Shown in pieces: positions 53,249 through 62,334 of a stretch of 64,000 nucleotides of DNA; the stretch's first letter is position 1, and the number at the start of each line of letters is the position of its first letter. Made by a program: the position numbers and the translations under genes. The notes below the pieces were generated by a model. It had not been told where the DNA came from and did not search any database. It saw nothing but the letters and a program-made list of their open reading frames with translations. This DNA comes from Methylopumilus sp009926035 (GTDB lineage Bacteria; Pseudomonadota; Gammaproteobacteria; Burkholderiales; Methylophilaceae), in assembly GCA_041165405.1 (NCBI GenBank), contig JBEANL010000001.1:62001-126000 (forward strand), in the 5' to 3' direction.

Positions 53249-54516
53249 AATTACTAGCACAAATTAAATGGCTTTATGTTTTACCTTTTTTATTAAGTGG
53301 GTGTGACAATATTCCTATTGTAGATAAAGTTACAGCGCCAGATTACAAGGCGACTGGAAGATCTCGCCCTCTAGAAGTGCCTCCTGATTTAACCTCAGCA
53401 ACTTCAAATGATACATACGCAATACCTGGCTCTACTAGTTACTCAGACTTTAAAAATGGACAGAAACAAGACAATGGACAGTCAAATATTTTGCCCAATC
53501 CAGAGGGTATGAAAATAGTTAAAGCGGGAGCTCAAAGATGGCTTGTTGTAAATGCCCCTGCAGAGAAAATTTGGCCAACAATCAGAGATTTTTGGTTGGA
53601 AATGGGTTTTGCTGTGAAGAAAGAAAATCCAGAAATAGGTGTCATGGAAACTGAATGGATTAAAGAAGGCGATCTTATGACAAATGATAATAAGGGCACG
53701 CTTGATAAATTTGATGCTTGGCTTGACTCTCTTGCATCTGGTACGGCTAACCGTAAAAAATTTAGAACTCGTCTCGAGCGTGGACTTCAAGATGGTACGA
53801 CCGAAATTTATATGACACATCGAAGTGTCGATACAGCCCCTGATGATAATAAAGAAAAAATTCGAACGCCATACGGAGTTGTTGATATGGGCTATAAAAA
53901 TGACTCAAAATCGAAAGAGGATTCAAAAGTCGATTCTAGAGCAGATGAATTAGATGCTGAACTCTTAAGAAGGCTTATGGTAAAACTTGGCTTAGCAGAC
54001 AAGCGAGCAAAAGAAATTATTGCGACACCAGTTAATCAAAAGAGAGCTGAAATTAAGAAAGAGGCGGATGGAACTTCTTCGTTAGAAATTCAAGATCCTT
54101 TTGATCGGGCTTGGCGAAGAGTAGGATTGGCTTTAGATATTATCGGATTTGTGATTGAAGACAAAGACAGATCAAATGGAATCTATTTTGTAAAATATGC
54201 CGATGTTGATATTGACGATAGCCCTAAGAAGAAAAAAGGAATCCTAGACTCTCTCATGTTCTGGAGCGACGATGATAAAAAAGACAAGAAGGATAAAGAT
54301 GCAAACGAGAAAAAAGACAAGCCTCTATCTGAGAAGCTTAAATTCTGGGGCGGAAGCGATAAAGAAAAAACTAACCCAGAAAAACAATATCGCATCAAGA
54401 TTGTTTCTGCAGACAATGGCGGCTCTCAAGTTGTGATTGAGTACCAAGATGGTAAAAGAAACAACTCTTCTACTGCAAATCGAATTATCACCCTTCTTTA
54501 TGATCAATTGAAATAA
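53245..54516 (+). CDS. bamC: Outer-membrane assembly lipoprotein BamC
   Basis: A 423-aa lipoprotein of the beta-barrel assembly machine. The signal peptide ends with a lipobox LSGC (Cys20), followed by the unstructured TAPDYKATGRSRPLEVPPDLT segment that binds BamD, then two helix-grip domains (about 90-215 and 270-420). Between about residues 326 and 378 a highly charged, lysine-rich segment interrupts the C-terminal domain and carries two similar blocks, LMFWSDDDKK and LKFWGGSDKE. Length is larger than E. coli BamC (344 aa), mainly because of that insert. It follows dapA in the usual order. Confidence 0.9.
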   Translation: MKLLAQIKWLYVLPFLLSGCDNIPIVDKVTAPDYKATGRSRPLEVPPDLTSATSNDTYAIPGSTSYSDFKNGQKQDNGQSNILPNPEGMKIVKAGAQRWLVVNAPAEKIWPTIRDFWLEMGFAVKKENPEIGVMETEWIKEGDLMTNDNKGTLDKFDAWLDSLASGTANRKKFRTRLERGLQDGTTEIYMTHRSVDTAPDDNKEKIRTPYGVVDMGYKNDSKSKEDSKVDSRADELDAELLRRLMVKLGLADKRAKEIIATPVNQKRAEIKKEADGTSSLEIQDPFDRAWRRVGLALDIIGFVIEDKDRSNGIYFVKYADVDIDDSPKKKKGILDSLMFWSDDDKKDKKDKDANEKKDKPLSEKLKFWGGSDKEKTNPEKQYRIKIVSADNGGSQVVIEYQDGKRNNSSTANRIITLLYDQLK

Positions 54517-54518
54517 AG

Positions 54519-55289
54519 ATGCAATTCGCATCTTTAGGCAGCGGGAGCGCTGGCAATTCTTTTGTAGTAAAGCAAAACCAATCACTTTTAATGATTGATT
54601 GTGGTTTCGCGATTCAGGATATCGTATCTAGGTTAGATAGACTTAATGAATCCCCAGAAAATATCACAGGCATTCTTTTAACTCATGAACATGAAGATCA
54701 TGTCAAAGGTGCCTTTAAACTAGCAAACAAATTCAAGATTCCTATATGGCTTTCATATGGGACTTACAAGATGTGTAAAAAACATATGATTAAATCTTAT
54801 GAAATTGATCTGAATATAATTGATAGTCACAATACATTTGAAATAGAAGATTTTGTCATTCAACCCTTTCCAGTGCCTCATGATGCAAGAGAGCCTACTC
54901 AATTTACATTAAGTGATGGCAATCATAAATTGGGCATTTTGACAGACACGGGAAGCTCAACACCTCATATTGAAAAGATGCTTCAGCAACTAGATGCACT
55001 CATTATAGAATTTAATCACGACCTTAATTTGCTTGAATCAAGCGAGTACACATACAGCTTAAAGAAAAGAATTAGCGGTAAACTAGGTCATTTAGACAAT
55101 CAAACAGCAGCTGAAATTTTGGGTAAAATTCAATTTAAACAATTAAAACATCTTGTCGCAGCGCATTTAAGTGAGAAAAATAATACTGAAGAGCTAGTGA
55201 AAGAGGCTATTGTAGGAAAAATAGGATGTGAGCGTGATTGGATAAAAATTGCAACGCAAGTCGACGGAACGTCGTGGCAGGTTATATAA
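54519..55289 (+). CDS. MBL-fold metallo-hydrolase (YycJ/WalJ-like)
   Basis: A 256-aa metallo-beta-lactamase-fold protein. The first metal motif is LTHEHEDH with His56, His58, Asp60 and His61; VPHDAREPTQF, LTDTGSS, EFNHD and the late AAHLSEKNN segments give the other ligands. N-terminal FASLGSGSAGNSF is typical of the YycJ group, which are probable nucleases, but the substrate is unknown. It starts 2 nt after bamC and a strong terminator ends the unit. Confidence 0.86.
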   Translation: MQFASLGSGSAGNSFVVKQNQSLLMIDCGFAIQDIVSRLDRLNESPENITGILLTHEHEDHVKGAFKLANKFKIPIWLSYGTYKMCKKHMIKSYEIDLNIIDSHNTFEIEDFVIQPFPVPHDAREPTQFTLSDGNHKLGILTDTGSSTPHIEKMLQQLDALIIEFNHDLNLLESSEYTYSLKKRISGKLGHLDNQTAAEILGKIQFKQLKHLVAAHLSEKNNTEELVKEAIVGKIGCERDWIKIATQVDGTSWQVI

Positions 55290-55318
55290 AAAAAGCCGGT
55301 TAAAAACCGGCTTTTTTT
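55288..55318. terminator. Strong bidirectional terminator after the MBL hydrolase gene
   Basis: AAAAAAAGCCGGTT / AACCGGCTTTTTTT, 14-bp stem with a 3-nt loop and T runs on both strands. It overlaps the MBL gene stop and also lies 28 nt beyond the stop of the convergent small lipoprotein gene, so it can serve both. A second AT-only palindrome (about 55326-55348) lies beside it. Confidence 0.93.
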
Positions 55319-55345
55319 ATATTCGTATAATAGTTAAATTAACTA

Positions 55346-55477
55346 TTATTTAGCTTCAGCAGCTGGAGCAGCTTCAGCAGCTGGAGCTGCATCAGCAGCA
55401 GGAGCAGCTTCTTCTTTTTTGCCGCAAGCAGTTAAACCAATAGCTAATAATAAAGCGATAAGTAGTGAACGTGTCAT
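55346..55477 (-). CDS. Small Ala/Pro-rich lipoprotein, 43 aa
   Basis: An open frame of 43 codons on the minus strand. The first 17 residues are a signal peptide (basic TRS, then LLIALLLAIGL) ending in a lipobox LTAC with Cys18; GKKEE follows, then a repeated Ala-Pro-Ala-Ala-Glu/Asp-Ala tail. AAGGA lies 6 nt before the ATG. Such small lipoproteins are common in betaproteobacteria, but no function is known to me. The mature part is about 26 residues, almost all repeat. It is convergent with the MBL gene, and roxA lies upstream on the same strand, 89 nt away. Confidence 0.8.
   Translation of the reverse strand: MTRSLLIALLLAIGLTACGKKEEAAPAADAAPAAEAAPAAEAK
55353..55406. repeat. Three 18-bp tandem repeats in the small lipoprotein gene
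   Basis: Imperfect copies at 55353-55370, 55371-55388 and 55389-55406 (GCTTCAGCAGCTGGAGCA and variants; the third copy differs at a few bases). Each copy encodes six residues of the Ala-Pro-Ala-Ala-Glu/Asp-Ala tail, so copy-number change keeps the frame. Confidence 0.85.
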
Positions 55478-55566
55478 TTTTAATCCTTAAAATTAATGTT
55501 GAATTCGGGGCTATGAACAGCTCCCTGACAATTATTCTACAACAAAACAAGCTGGATAGTTAAATA

Positions 55567-56718
55567 TTATTCAATAAAATCAATAAATCCTGAGAGGTAC
55601 AAAGGGAGTAAGGTTATACCCAAAGCATTTAAATCTTTTTTGTCTAAACTGGGTTTAAATGAGATTTTTTTGTTATTTGCAAGTTGTCTTAGATATGCAG
55701 CATATTTCTTATCAACTTCGATGAGCTCACCATTAATATAAAAATTATTTTTTATAAAAAGCATTCTTGTTTTTGGGTTAAGTTCTAGAATTTTTTTTGA
55801 GAGATTTTTTTTAAAGATTTTAAGTGAAATCGGCTTAGGGCGCTGAAAAATAGCAGTTTCAACTGGCTCAGTAAGTAATTGACCAATAAAAGTATTGATC
55901 AAATTTTTATTCCAAAGCAATTGATTAACTGTCTGTTGAATTTTCTTAATCATATTTGCATTAATTTCAGCTGGATCTTTTTGAAGATTTAAATTCGGAT
56001 CTTTATACAAATAATTTTTATTCGTGTTCAAGCTGTCTTGAATAAAATCTAAAAATTTAGATTGGATTTCAAATGTACTAGGCGCTCTGAAGCCAATGGA
56101 ATAAGTGAGACAATCATCACTTTGCGAAATGCCCCAGTGTCCTATATTAGGCGGCAAATAGAGCATATCACCAGGTTTGAGTACCCAAGAATTTTTACTT
56201 CTAAAATTGGTAATAATTTTAATAGCTGATTTTTTATCTAGAGCAAATTCTTTTTGGTCGCTAATCTTCCATTCTCTTTCTCCTTTTGCCTGAAATAAAA
56301 ATACATCATATGAGTCGAAATGAGGACCAACACTTCCATTCTTTGTTGCATAACTCACCATTAAATCATCAAGCCGCGCATATGGAATAAAATTAAAAAG
56401 ATTTAGAAAAGAATTGGCAAAAGAAAAATGATGATTAATATTTTGTACAAGTATCGTCCAAGGCGCATTCTTTTTTTTAGGTAAGTCTGATTTTTTGAAG
56501 GGACCATGCGTCATTTTCCATAAGCCTTGCTTATATTCTATGAGTCGGGATACAGTTTCCTCGTTTTGTGAAATATTAAAAAGATCTTTTTCTGTGATGG
56601 GGGATTGAAAGTTTTCAATTGCATTTCGAATGAGGAGTGGTTTTTTTTGCCAATATTTTTTTAAGAAGGTATCAAACGATATTTTTCCTAAAATGTGATT
56701 TTTACGATTTAATCGCAT
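55567..56718 (-). CDS. roxA: Ribosomal protein uL16 3-hydroxylase (RoxA/YcfD, JmjC-type cupin)
   Basis: A 383-aa Fe(II)/2-oxoglutarate oxygenase. E. coli YcfD (373 aa) hydroxylates an Arg of ribosomal protein uL16. Iron ligands are His133 and Asp135 (PHFDSYDVF) and His194 (NIGHWGISQ), in a JmjC-like core that also has KPGDMLYLPP. The winged-helix C-terminal part (about 260-383) is present. It is divergent from pyrD (46-bp gap) and upstream of the tiny lipoprotein gene. Substrate assignment rests on family resemblance. Confidence 0.9.
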   Translation of the reverse strand: MRLNRKNHILGKISFDTFLKKYWQKKPLLIRNAIENFQSPITEKDLFNISQNEETVSRLIEYKQGLWKMTHGPFKKSDLPKKKNAPWTILVQNINHHFSFANSFLNLFNFIPYARLDDLMVSYATKNGSVGPHFDSYDVFLFQAKGEREWKISDQKEFALDKKSAIKIITNFRSKNSWVLKPGDMLYLPPNIGHWGISQSDDCLTYSIGFRAPSTFEIQSKFLDFIQDSLNTNKNYLYKDPNLNLQKDPAEINANMIKKIQQTVNQLLWNKNLINTFIGQLLTEPVETAIFQRPKPISLKIFKKNLSKKILELNPKTRMLFIKNNFYINGELIEVDKKYAAYLRQLANNKKISFKPSLDKKDLNALGITLLPLYLSGFIDFIE

Positions 56719-56764
56719 AATATTTATTAAGCCTTATAACTTCCTAAGTTAAAATAACGCTGTT

Positions 56765-57778
56765 ATGAGCCACCAATTAATTCGTTCATTATTATTTAAG
56801 TTTGATGCAGAATTTTCGCATGACTTAACCCTTAAGGCACTATCTCTTTCTAATAAAATCGGACTTTTAAGTTTTTTAAAGCCCCCTAACCCTTGTAAGC
56901 TCAGAACTGTAATGGGTATTCCCTTTAAAAATCCAGTGGGATTAGCTGCAGGACTTGATAAAAATGCAAATCACATAGATGCTTTAGGTAAATTGGGGTT
57001 TGGTTTTATTGAAGTTGGGACGATTACCCCAAGACCTCAATTAGGTAATCCAAAGCCGCGATTATTTAGATTGCCAGAGGTTCAGGGCATTATTAACCGA
57101 TTTGGATTCAACAATGTAGGTCTTGAGGCTGCAGTAGAAAATATAAGGCTAAGTAATTATAAAGGTGTGCTTGGAATTAATATTGGTAAGAATTTTGATA
57201 CACCTCTAGAACGGGCTGGGGAAGATTATCTTTTATGCATGAAAAAGGTTTATCAATATGCAAATTATATTGCAGTCAATATTTCTTCACCAAACACAAA
57301 AAACTTAAGAGACCTTCAAGAAAGTAAAGCTTTAAATATTCTATTGGCCCAACTTAAAGATGAGCAAACTAGATTGGCTGATTACTATGGGCGCTATGTT
57401 CCTATTGCATTAAAAATTTCACCTGATTTAACAAATAAACATTTAGATGCAATATCAAAAAGTATTATCAAATATAGAATTGATGGCGTAATAGCAACTA
57501 ATACGACTATTAGCAGAGAGTTGGTGAATGATCTTTTTAACGGAAAAGAAGCGGGAGGAATGTCAGGCAAACCTCTATTTAAATTATCTAATTTAATTAT
57601 TCGCGAACTTCATGCAAGACTTCAGGGCGAGGTTCCCATTATTGGCGTCGGAGGTATATTTTCTGGAGAAGATGCCTTAGAAAAAATAAATGCTGGTGCA
57701 GAGCTTATCCAAATTTATTCAGGTCTCGTTTACCAAGGAAGAAAGCTCGTTCTCGATGCTTGCCAGTCCATTGGTTAA
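56765..57778 (+). CDS. pyrD: Dihydroorotate dehydrogenase, quinone type (class 2)
   Basis: A 337-aa FMN enzyme, peripheral on the inner membrane, passing electrons to quinone. The N-terminal amphipathic helices (about 1-35) are followed by PFKNPVGLAAGLDKNA, GFIEVGTITPRPQLGNPKPRLFRL, NRFGFNNVG, the catalytic region VNISSPNTKNLRDLQ (Ser) and the FMN loops GVIATNTT, GGMSGKPL and GVGGIFSGEDA. Class 2 by length and N-terminus. The pathway enzyme PyrC is encoded at 6217. Confidence 0.98.
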   Translation: MSHQLIRSLLFKFDAEFSHDLTLKALSLSNKIGLLSFLKPPNPCKLRTVMGIPFKNPVGLAAGLDKNANHIDALGKLGFGFIEVGTITPRPQLGNPKPRLFRLPEVQGIINRFGFNNVGLEAAVENIRLSNYKGVLGINIGKNFDTPLERAGEDYLLCMKKVYQYANYIAVNISSPNTKNLRDLQESKALNILLAQLKDEQTRLADYYGRYVPIALKISPDLTNKHLDAISKSIIKYRIDGVIATNTTISRELVNDLFNGKEAGGMSGKPLFKLSNLIIRELHARLQGEVPIIGVGGIFSGEDALEKINAGAELIQIYSGLVYQGRKLVLDACQSIG

Positions 57779-57780
57779 TA

Positions 57781-58380
57781 ATGTTAATTAGACCAAGACT
57801 ATACACATATAGACGCTGTCCTTACGCCATTCGATCACGGCTAGCTTTATATCAAGCTAAAATAGATTATGAATCTATAGAAATTTCACTCAAAGATAAA
57901 CCTATTGATTTTTTAGCACTCAGCCCTAAAGGCACAGTTCCAGTGCTAGTCGATAATAATGGAAAGGTTATCGAAGAGAGCTTAGAAATCATGATCTGGG
58001 CTCTCAATAAATCTGATCCAGACAATTGGATCTTAAATGATAATAACCTTAGCCAGGAGCTTATTAATGAAAATGATTTTAGTTTTAAAAAAAATTTAGA
58101 TAGATATAAATATGCCGATCGTTTTCCTGAGTATTCTAAAGAATATTATCGTGCTCAATGTGAACTATTTATAAATGTATTGAATGAAAAATTAAAATCA
58201 AAAAATTATTTGATGACAGAAAAAATAAGCCTTGCTGATGTAGCAATATTTCCTTTTATAAGACAGTTTTCTTTGGTGGATGAAGATTGGTTTTTAAATT
58301 CTAAATATCGAGCATTAAAAAAATGGCTTCAGAGTTTCATAGAAAGCCAAATGTTTAAAGATGTAATGAAAAAGAATTAA
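57781..58380 (+). CDS. Glutathione S-transferase-like protein
   Basis: A 199-aa protein with a thioredoxin-like N-terminal domain (LYTYRRCPYAIRSRLAL, where CPYAIR resembles the CPF/YxxR motif of the GST superfamily; PKGTVPVLVDNNGKVIEESLEIM) and a helical C-terminal domain (SLADVAIFPFIRQF). I use ATG 57781, 2 nt after pyrD stops; an upstream in-frame ATG at 57760 overlaps pyrD and adds seven non-conserved residues. Substrate unknown. Its TAA shares TTAA (58377-58380) with the stop of the convergent clpA gene. Confidence 0.82.
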   Translation: MLIRPRLYTYRRCPYAIRSRLALYQAKIDYESIEISLKDKPIDFLALSPKGTVPVLVDNNGKVIEESLEIMIWALNKSDPDNWILNDNNLSQELINENDFSFKKNLDRYKYADRFPEYSKEYYRAQCELFINVLNEKLKSKNYLMTEKISLADVAIFPFIRQFSLVDEDWFLNSKYRALKKWLQSFIESQMFKDVMKKN

Positions 58381-60644
58381 GACTCTTGAAGGATGGCTTT
58401 ATTTTCCTCTTCAAAAATTAATTTTACTTTATCATTACTATCAATATCAATGATTACATTGCCACCATTGGTTAACTTTCCGAAAAGTAGTTCATCCGCA
58501 AGCGCTTTTCTGATTGTATCTTGAATGAGGCGTGACATCGGTCTTGCGCCCATACTTGGATCAAAACCATTTTTAGCTAAATATGATTTAAGTAAATCTG
58601 TGAAAGTTGCATCCACTTTTTTCTCATGGAGTTGATCTTCGAGCTGCATTAGGAATTTGTCGACAACTTTTAAAATGACGTCATGACTGAGTGGCGCAAA
58701 TGATACCGTTGCATCGAGTCTATTTCTAAACTCGGGGGTAAATAATCGTTTAATTTCGGCTTGTTCATCGCCCATTTTTTTAGATTGCGTAAATCCCATT
58801 GAAGTTTTTGAGAGTGACTCTGCTCCAGCATTTGTTGTCATAATAAGCGTGACATTTCTAAAATCCGTTTTTCTACCGTTACTATCTGTTAGAGAGCCGT
58901 GATCCATCACTTGAAGAAGGATATTGAAAATATCTGGATGCGCTTTTTCAATTTCATCAAGAAGAAGGACACAATAAGGCTGTTTGTTGACAGATTCAGT
59001 CAAGAGCCCGCCTTGGTCAAATCCCACATACCCTGGAGGAGCGCCGATGAGTCTTGATACTGCATGTCTTTCCATATATTCGCTCATATCAATACGAACG
59101 AGTTCAATACCTAATATATAAGCAAGTTGGCGGGCCACTTCTGTTTTTCCAACGCCTGTTGGGCCGCTAAAGAGGAAATTGCCAATCGGTTTATTTGGCA
59201 TACCTAATCCACTTCTTGTCATCTTGATAGCGCTTGCTAGATTTTCGATTGCTTTATCTTGCCCGAAAATTACCGCTTTAAGATCTCGTTCAAGATTTTT
59301 AAGGGCGTTTTTGTCGTCATTAGAAATATTTTTTGGAGGTATCTTTGCGATCTTCGCTACGATATCTTCAATTTCTTTATTAGTAATAACTTTTTTTTGT
59401 TTATTTTTTGGGAGTATTCTTTGTGCTGCCCCAGCTTCATCAATTACATCAATAGCTTTGTCAGGGAGATGTCTATCATTGATATATTTTGCAGAAAGTT
59501 CCGCAGCACTATTAATCGCTGTAACAGAATATTTTACATTATGATGTTTTTCAAATCTTGATTTAAGACCCTTAAGGATATTGATCGTATCAAGAATACT
59601 GGGCTCGTTAACATCAATTTTCTGAAATCTTCTTGTGAGTGCATGATCTTTTTCAAAGACCGTTCTGTATTCCTGGTAAGTCGTAGCACCTATGCATTTA
59701 ATAGATCCATTTGATAGCGCAGGCTTAAGAAGATTAGATGCGTCAAGTGTTCCACCGCTTGCAGAACCTGCCCCTATAAGGGTATGAATTTCATCAATAA
59801 ACAATATAGCATCTTTATGTTCGTTCAGTTGCTTCATGACAGATTTAAGTCTTTGCTCAAAATCTCCACGATATTTTGTACCTGCAAGTAAAGAGCCCAT
59901 ATCGAGAGAGAATATAGTGGTATTTTCTAAAATACTAGGAACTTCTTTGTCGACAATTCTTTTTGCGAGCCCTTCGGCAATAGCAGTTTTACCTACCCCG
60001 GCTTCACCTACCAAGAGCGGATTATTTTTTCTTCTTCTACATAATGTTTGAATGACACGTTCAATTTCTGAATCTCGGCCAATAAGCGGGTCAATTTTTC
60101 CAGCCAATACCATCTTATTTAGATTGATCGTATATGTTTCTAGAGCTTTAGAAGAAGGGGATTCTTGATCATTTTCTTGTTCGGGAGATGTTCTCTGTGT
60201 ATCTCCTTCGTTTAATTTAGAAACGCCATGCGCAATAAAATTAACAACATCAAGTCGAGTTACGCCTTGTTGATGAAGAAAATAAACAGCGTGTGAATCT
60301 TTTTCACCATAAATTGCGACTAAAACATTTGCCCCATTTACTTCTTTTTTGCCAGAAGATTGCACATGAAGCATCGCTCTTTGAATCACTCTTTGAAATC
60401 CGAGTGTGGGTTGGGTATCTACTTCATCCTCACCAGATATGGTTGGCGTATGATCATCGATATATTGTGTTAATTCATTTCTAAGCATATCAATGTTCGA
60501 GCCACACGCTTTTAATACTTCGGCTGCTGAGGGATTATCAAGCATAGCGAGAAGTAAATGTTCAACCGTAATAAGCTCATGACGCTTTTGTCTAGCGTCC
60601 ATAAATGCCATATGCAGGCTTACTTCAAGTTCTTGAGCAATCAT
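58377..60644 (-). CDS. clpA: ATP-dependent Clp protease ATPase subunit ClpA
   Basis: A 755-aa AAA+ unfoldase that feeds ClpP. The N-domain (about 1-150) binds ClpS; D1 has Walker A GEAGVGKTAIAEG and LFIDEIHTLIGAG, and D2 has GPTGVGKTEVARQ, VLLLDEIEKAHPDI, and FRNRLDATVSF. ClpP-binding loops are near the D2 region. Length matches E. coli ClpA (758). It follows clpS by 9 nt, and its stop shares TTAA with the convergent GST-like gene. Confidence 0.98.
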   Translation of the reverse strand: MIAQELEVSLHMAFMDARQKRHELITVEHLLLAMLDNPSAAEVLKACGSNIDMLRNELTQYIDDHTPTISGEDEVDTQPTLGFQRVIQRAMLHVQSSGKKEVNGANVLVAIYGEKDSHAVYFLHQQGVTRLDVVNFIAHGVSKLNEGDTQRTSPEQENDQESPSSKALETYTINLNKMVLAGKIDPLIGRDSEIERVIQTLCRRRKNNPLLVGEAGVGKTAIAEGLAKRIVDKEVPSILENTTIFSLDMGSLLAGTKYRGDFEQRLKSVMKQLNEHKDAILFIDEIHTLIGAGSASGGTLDASNLLKPALSNGSIKCIGATTYQEYRTVFEKDHALTRRFQKIDVNEPSILDTINILKGLKSRFEKHHNVKYSVTAINSAAELSAKYINDRHLPDKAIDVIDEAGAAQRILPKNKQKKVITNKEIEDIVAKIAKIPPKNISNDDKNALKNLERDLKAVIFGQDKAIENLASAIKMTRSGLGMPNKPIGNFLFSGPTGVGKTEVARQLAYILGIELVRIDMSEYMERHAVSRLIGAPPGYVGFDQGGLLTESVNKQPYCVLLLDEIEKAHPDIFNILLQVMDHGSLTDSNGRKTDFRNVTLIMTTNAGAESLSKTSMGFTQSKKMGDEQAEIKRLFTPEFRNRLDATVSFAPLSHDVILKVVDKFLMQLEDQLHEKKVDATFTDLLKSYLAKNGFDPSMGARPMSRLIQDTIRKALADELLFGKLTNGGNVIIDIDSNDKVKLIFEEENKAILQES

Positions 60645-60653
60645 AATTTAAGT

Positions 60654-60968
60654 TTAATCAATTCTTTCAATAATACATTGCAAAGGGTGCTGATGTTCTT
60701 TTGCATAGTTTAGCACTTGATTCATTTTTGTTTCGGCAATATCTACAGGGAAAATTCCACATACTCCTAATCCCTCTGTATGTATTTTTAACATTATACG
60801 AGTGGCCTCATCAACACTTTTATTAAAAAAACGCTGAATCGTATTTACTACAAACTCCATGGGCGTATAGTCATCATTTAGTATGATCACTTTGTACATA
60901 CTAGGTAGTTTAGTCTTAGCTTTTTTTGGACTAAGCTTTATGTCTTCAGTTGCATTTATTTTTGGCAT
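60654..60968 (-). CDS. clpS: Clp protease adaptor ClpS
   Basis: A 104-aa adaptor delivering N-end-rule substrates to ClpA. After a flexible tail (about 1-22) the core has YKVIILNDDYTPMEFVVNTIQRFF, which contains the Asp-Asp and Met of the substrate pocket, then MLKIHTEGLGVCGIFPVDIAETK and the C-terminal HPLQCIIER. Normal length. First gene of clpS-clpA. Confidence 0.97.
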   Translation of the reverse strand: MPKINATEDIKLSPKKAKTKLPSMYKVIILNDDYTPMEFVVNTIQRFFNKSVDEATRIMLKIHTEGLGVCGIFPVDIAETKMNQVLNYAKEHQHPLQCIIERID

Positions 60969-61043
60969 TAGCTAAACCCTAATGATTATTGTGATTAAAA
61001 AAAATAAAAACTCAAGCAATTCTTTTTGAGAATTTATAAAAAA

Positions 61044-62321
61044 TTACGATATTGGGTAGATTTTTATGCTCTTCACAATGCGATCGTGAGACTGAAGAAC
61101 TTCTAAGGTGTGATTGGCAATTTTGAAGCTTGTGTTCGGTTCAGGGATATCCTCAAAATATTCTAATACTAAGCCATTAAGTGTTTTAGGTCCGTCAATT
61201 GGAAATTGAAGATTCAATTTTTTATTCAGTGTACGAATAGTGACACTTCCATCTACAATCCATCCGCCATCTTCATCTTGACTAAATTTAGATGATTTTG
61301 ATAGAAAATCTAGGTTAAATTCACCGACAATTTCTTCTAAGATATCTTCAAGACTTAATAGCCCAATAAATTCACCATGCTCATTTACAATTAAACCCAC
61401 TCTTTCTTGCTTATCTTGAAAGTGTTGCATTTGGGTATATAAAGGTGTGCCCGAAGGAATAAAGTATGGTTCTGAAATAAGTGTTTTTAAATCATCTTTT
61501 GTAATTTTATTTAAGGCATCATGCAAATTAAGTTGTTTGATAATTTTTTGTGTATTAAGTAAGCCTAGAATGCTTTCAGTTGAATTTTTTTTGACTAATA
61601 TTCTACTGTGTTGGAAAGTAAGCAGTTTTTGAATTACCTCTTCATCAGTTAAATCAAAATCGATAGACTCAACAGAAGTATGAGGAATCATAATGTCATC
61701 CACAGTTATTCGTTCGAGCTCAAATAAATTAAGTAAAATTTTGCGATGTTGATTGGGAATGAATTGACCAGCTTCAGAAATAATACTTCTTAATTCATCC
61801 ATAGATATTGCATGAAGATTATTATTGAAATCTATCTTCACATTAAATATTTTTACAAATGTTAATACAAAAAAGTTAACTAAGATAACTATGGGATAGA
61901 GAATTTTTAAAAGCGGGTAGAGCACATAGCTACTAAAGAAAGCAAAACGTTCAGGCTTGGAAGCCGCAATAACTTTAGGTGATATCTCGCCAAAAATAAG
62001 AATCAAAAAAGTAGTTACTAAAGTTCCAACCATGAGCGCTATTTGACCTTCTCCATAAAGCCTAACAGTAATCACCGTCACGAACATTGCAGAGGCTGCA
62101 TTCGCGAATTCTTTACATAGCAATATAACCCCTAAAAGCTTATCTGTTGAAAAGAGAAGTTTCTGAGTAAGTTTTGCTGCATGATTACCCTGGGATACTA
62201 GATGTTTTAATCTATAACGATTGACTGTCATTAAGCTTGTTTCAGCAAGCGAGAAAAATGCTGATATAGCAACTAAAGCTATAAGAATGACAAATTGATA
62301 GCTAATGGAAAGGGTGTTCAA
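61044..62321 (-). CDS. CNNM/CorC-type membrane protein with CBS domains
   Basis: A 425-aa protein of the HlyC/CorC (YfjD/YtfL-like) family. The N-terminal CNNM domain has three to four membrane helices and a conserved FFSLAETSLMTVNRYRLKHL start. Two CBS domains (about 200-330; DIMIPHTSVESIDF, VGLIVNEHGEFIGLLSLEDILEEIVGEF) and a C-terminal CorC transporter-associated domain (DGGWIVDGSVTIRTLN) follow. Relatives are linked to Mg2+/Co2+ efflux or regulation; the ion is not known here. It lies 13 nt after secF on the same strand. Confidence 0.9.
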   Translation of the reverse strand: MNTLSISYQFVILIALVAISAFFSLAETSLMTVNRYRLKHLVSQGNHAAKLTQKLLFSTDKLLGVILLCKEFANAASAMFVTVITVRLYGEGQIALMVGTLVTTFLILIFGEISPKVIAASKPERFAFFSSYVLYPLLKILYPIVILVNFFVLTFVKIFNVKIDFNNNLHAISMDELRSIISEAGQFIPNQHRKILLNLFELERITVDDIMIPHTSVESIDFDLTDEEVIQKLLTFQHSRILVKKNSTESILGLLNTQKIIKQLNLHDALNKITKDDLKTLISEPYFIPSGTPLYTQMQHFQDKQERVGLIVNEHGEFIGLLSLEDILEEIVGEFNLDFLSKSSKFSQDEDGGWIVDGSVTIRTLNKKLNLQFPIDGPKTLNGLVLEYFEDIPEPNTSFKIANHTLEVLQSHDRIVKSIKIYPIS

Positions 62322-62334
62322 AGTTTAAAAAAAC

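Noticed and set aside
59179..59544. Open frame of 121 codons opposite clpA
   Set aside because: Lies wholly inside clpA on the other strand; its composition is what the complement of a conserved coding region gives.
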